Source of the DNA: an uncultured Oscillospiraceae bacterium
GTDB lineage: Bacteria > Bacillota > Clostridia > Oscillospirales > Oscillospiraceae
Direction: 5' to 3'
Assembly (NCBI GenBank): GCA_944385065.1
Contig: CALWVX010000091.1
Location: 1-7,136 of the forward strand
Length of the DNA: 7,136 bases
Below, piece by piece: positions 5,523-7,136 of this stretch. The notes under the pieces are model-generated. The model was not told the origin of the DNA. It saw nothing but the letters and a program-made list of their open reading frames with translations, and searched no databases. The position numbers were made by a program, and so were the translations under genes. Each line of letters starts with the position of its first letter. Within the stretch, counting starts at the first letter, position 1.

Positions 5523-7136
5523 TCACGTCCGCTTGAACTGTTTCTCCAGCTCCTTCCGGGTCAGCTGAATGGCCACCGGCCGGCCGTGGGGGCAGTACTT
5601 GACCTGCCCGGACATGACCGCCCGGGCCACCCGCTCCAGCTCCTGGGGGCTGGTGTGCCAGCCCCCCTTGATGGCCGCCTTGCAGGCCATGGTGTGCAGC
5701 AGTTCGTCCCGGGCGGCGGCGGGATTGGCCGAGCCGCCGGTGAGCAGCTTCTGGGCGATCTCCTCCAGCGTGGCGGGGATGTCCTCCACGGCCACGTCAA
5801 AGGGGGCCCGGCGCACCGCCAGGTCCTGGCCCAGCTCGTCCACTTCAAAGCCGAACTCCTCCAGCAGCTCCTGGTGGTCCAGCAGGACCTGCTGTTCCGG
5901 GGCGGACAGACGGCACACCGCCGGGGTGAGGAGGGTCTGGGACATGGGGTCGTAACCCTCGGCCTTCATCCGGTCGAAGTTCATCCGCTCGTGGGCGGCG
6001 TGTTTGTCAATGAACAGGACGGTGTCCCCCTGCTCCACGATGATATAGGTGTTCAGCACCTCGCCCGCCACCCGCCAGCTGTCCGGAAGGGGCTCTTCCT
6101 GCGGAGCGGGTTCCTCCCGCCGGGGGGCGGGGACCGGCGGCGCCGGCTTGGGTGCTGCCGCCCGGGGCTCCGGAGCCGGCGGAGGGACGGGGCGGGAGAC
6201 AGAAGGAGAGATAGGAGCGGCGGCGGGCCGCGGAGAGGGCGCGGGGCGCTCCGGAGGCCGCCCGGTCTCCGGACGGGAGGAGGCCGCGGGGGCGGGAGCG
6301 GGCCGGGGCGGCGAATAGACGGCGTCGTGGACCCGGACGGTCACCGGACCGGGGGCGGGCCGGGGCTCCATGGGGATGCGGGTCTGAACGGGCTCCGCCG
6401 CCGTTTGGGGCGAAAAAGCGGGGATGGTCTCCTGCTTCAGCTCCGCCCGGGGGTGGGTGCGGTCCCCCTCCAGGGCGGAGAGAACGGCGTGGTAGACGGC
6501 GGAGAACACCGCCCGCTCGCTGCCGAATTTCACCTCAGTTTTGGCCGGGTGGACGTTCACGTCCACCGCGCTGAGCCGGGTTGTCACATGGAGAACGCAG
6601 CCGGGGAATTTGCCCACCATCTTCTGGTTCTGATAGGCCTGTTCCAGGGCGGCGGTCAGCAGCTTGGATTTCACCTGCCGGCCGTTGACGAAGAAAAACT
6701 GCCAGTTCCGGCTGCCCCGGCAGCAGGCGGGCAGGGAGGCGAAACCGGTGACCGTCATGTCCTCTCCGCTGCCCTTCACCGGGCGGAAGCCCAGGGCCAG
6801 CTCCCGGCCCAGCACCGCGTACACGGCGGACTGCAGCTGCCCGTCCCCGGGGGTGAGCAGCTCCTGTCTGCCGTCCCGGATGAATTTGACCGACACCTCC
6901 GGGTGGGACAGGGCCTCCCGCTGGACGGCGGCAAAGACGGCGGCCCCCTCGGCCGCGTCCTTTTTCATGAATTTCAGCCGGGCGGGGGTGTTGTAAAACA
7001 GGTCCCGCACCACTATGGTGGTGCCCAGGGGACAGCCAGCCTCCTCCACTTGTCCGGGTACGCCCCCCTCCAGGGTCAGGGAGGCCCCCAGGGGGCGGTC
7101 GGCGGGGCGGGTGAGCACCTCCACCCGGGACACGGC
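5523..7136 (-). CDS. mutL: DNA mismatch repair protein MutL (N-terminus outside window)
   Basis: The frame runs off the window at 7136, entering as AVSRVEVLTR; the first 100-odd residues (the main ATP-binding motifs) are missing by comparison with other MutL proteins. MutL couples MutS mismatch recognition to strand incision. Residue numbers here count from the Val codon at 7133. Visible are GTTIVVRDLFYNTPARLKF (37-55) and DVNVHPAKTEVKF (191-203) of the GHKL/transducer domains; a long Pro/Ala/Arg linker (about 240-348); then the C-terminal endonuclease dimer domain. That domain has DKHAAHERMNFD (376-387), equivalent to DQHA(X)2E(X)4E with Lys for Gln and Asp for the last Glu, a QTLLTP (399-404) sequence fitting a sliding-clamp-binding motif, ACKAAIKGG (483-491) and CPHGRP (514-519). 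It is therefore the endonuclease-type MutL of bacteria lacking MutH. It ends with KQFKRT and TGA, 26 bp before the orphan gene. Confidence 0.97.
   Translation of the reverse strand, partial: AVSRVEVLTRPADRPLGASLTLEGGVPGQVEEAGCPLGTTIVVRDLFYNTPARLKFMKKDAAEGAAVFAAVQREALSHPEVSVKFIRDGRQELLTPGDGQLQSAVYAVLGRELALGFRPVKGSGEDMTVTGFASLPACCRGSRNWQFFFVNGRQVKSKLLTAALEQAYQNQKMVGKFPGCVLHVTTRLSAVDVNVHPAKTEVKFGSERAVFSAVYHAVLSALEGDRTHPRAELKQETIPAFSPQTAAEPVQTRIPMEPRPAPGPVTVRVHDAVYSPPRPAPAPAASSRPETGRPPERPAPSPRPAAAPISPSVSRPVPPPAPEPRAAAPKPAPPVPAPRREEPAPQEEPLPDSWRVAGEVLNTYIIVEQGDTVLFIDKHAAHERMNFDRMKAEGYDPMSQTLLTPAVCRLSAPEQQVLLDHQELLEEFGFEVDELGQDLAVRRAPFDVAVEDIPATLEEIAQKLLTGGSANPAAARDELLHTMACKAAIKGGWHTSPQELERVARAVMSGQVKYCPHGRPVAIQLTRKELEKQFKRT

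Noticed and set aside
6005..6010. TTGACA on the minus strand inside mutL
   Set aside because: It encodes Ile-Asp-Lys of the endonuclease motif and no -10-like sequence lies 16-19 bp downstream.
6080..6400. Repeat-like Pro/Ala-rich, very GC-rich stretch in mutL
   Set aside because: This is the expected low-complexity linker between the ATPase and endonuclease domains; no regular repeat unit is seen.

Overview
This is a GC-rich bacterial chromosome segment in which every supported gene lies on the minus strand. Read in the direction of transcription (high to low coordinates) the order is mutL (5' end off the window), an unrecognised 225-aa gene, miaA, hfq, an HlyD-like membrane protein, yggS/ylmE, sepF and divIVA. 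High GC, Shine-Dalgarno sites before most genes, Gram-positive division proteins (SepF, DivIVA) and the mutL-miaA-hfq and yggS-sepF-divIVA blocks point to a high-GC Bacillota of the Clostridia. An Oscillospiraceae gut anaerobe (Flavonifractor/Lawsonibacter-like) is my inference from overall resemblance; no database search was made.

Layout. 7136-5523 holds the C-terminal three quarters or so of MutL (mismatch repair). 5496-4819 is an orphan gene whose codon use is visibly less GC-biased than its neighbours. 4734-3793 is MiaA (tRNA A37 prenylation) and 3738-3502 is Hfq (RNA chaperone). 3459-2191 is a single-pass HlyD-like protein, 2153-1446 is YggS (PLP-binding), 1397-930 is SepF (FtsZ membrane anchor), and 723-1 is DivIVA. 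Gaps from mutL to sepF are short (26-84 bp), which suits one long transcription unit with internal promoters. A near-consensus promoter lies inside yggS, reading toward sepF.

The most unusual part is the 206-bp sepF-divIVA spacer. It carries three hairpin-forming segments and then a second, diverged copy of the last codons of sepF, including the in-phase stop. This copy contains a plausible promoter for divIVA. The genes usually found here in Bacillus (ylmG, ylmH) are absent. Otherwise this is an ordinary housekeeping region: I see no mobile element, CRISPR array, RNA gene or defence system, and no clear sign of a new multi-gene system.
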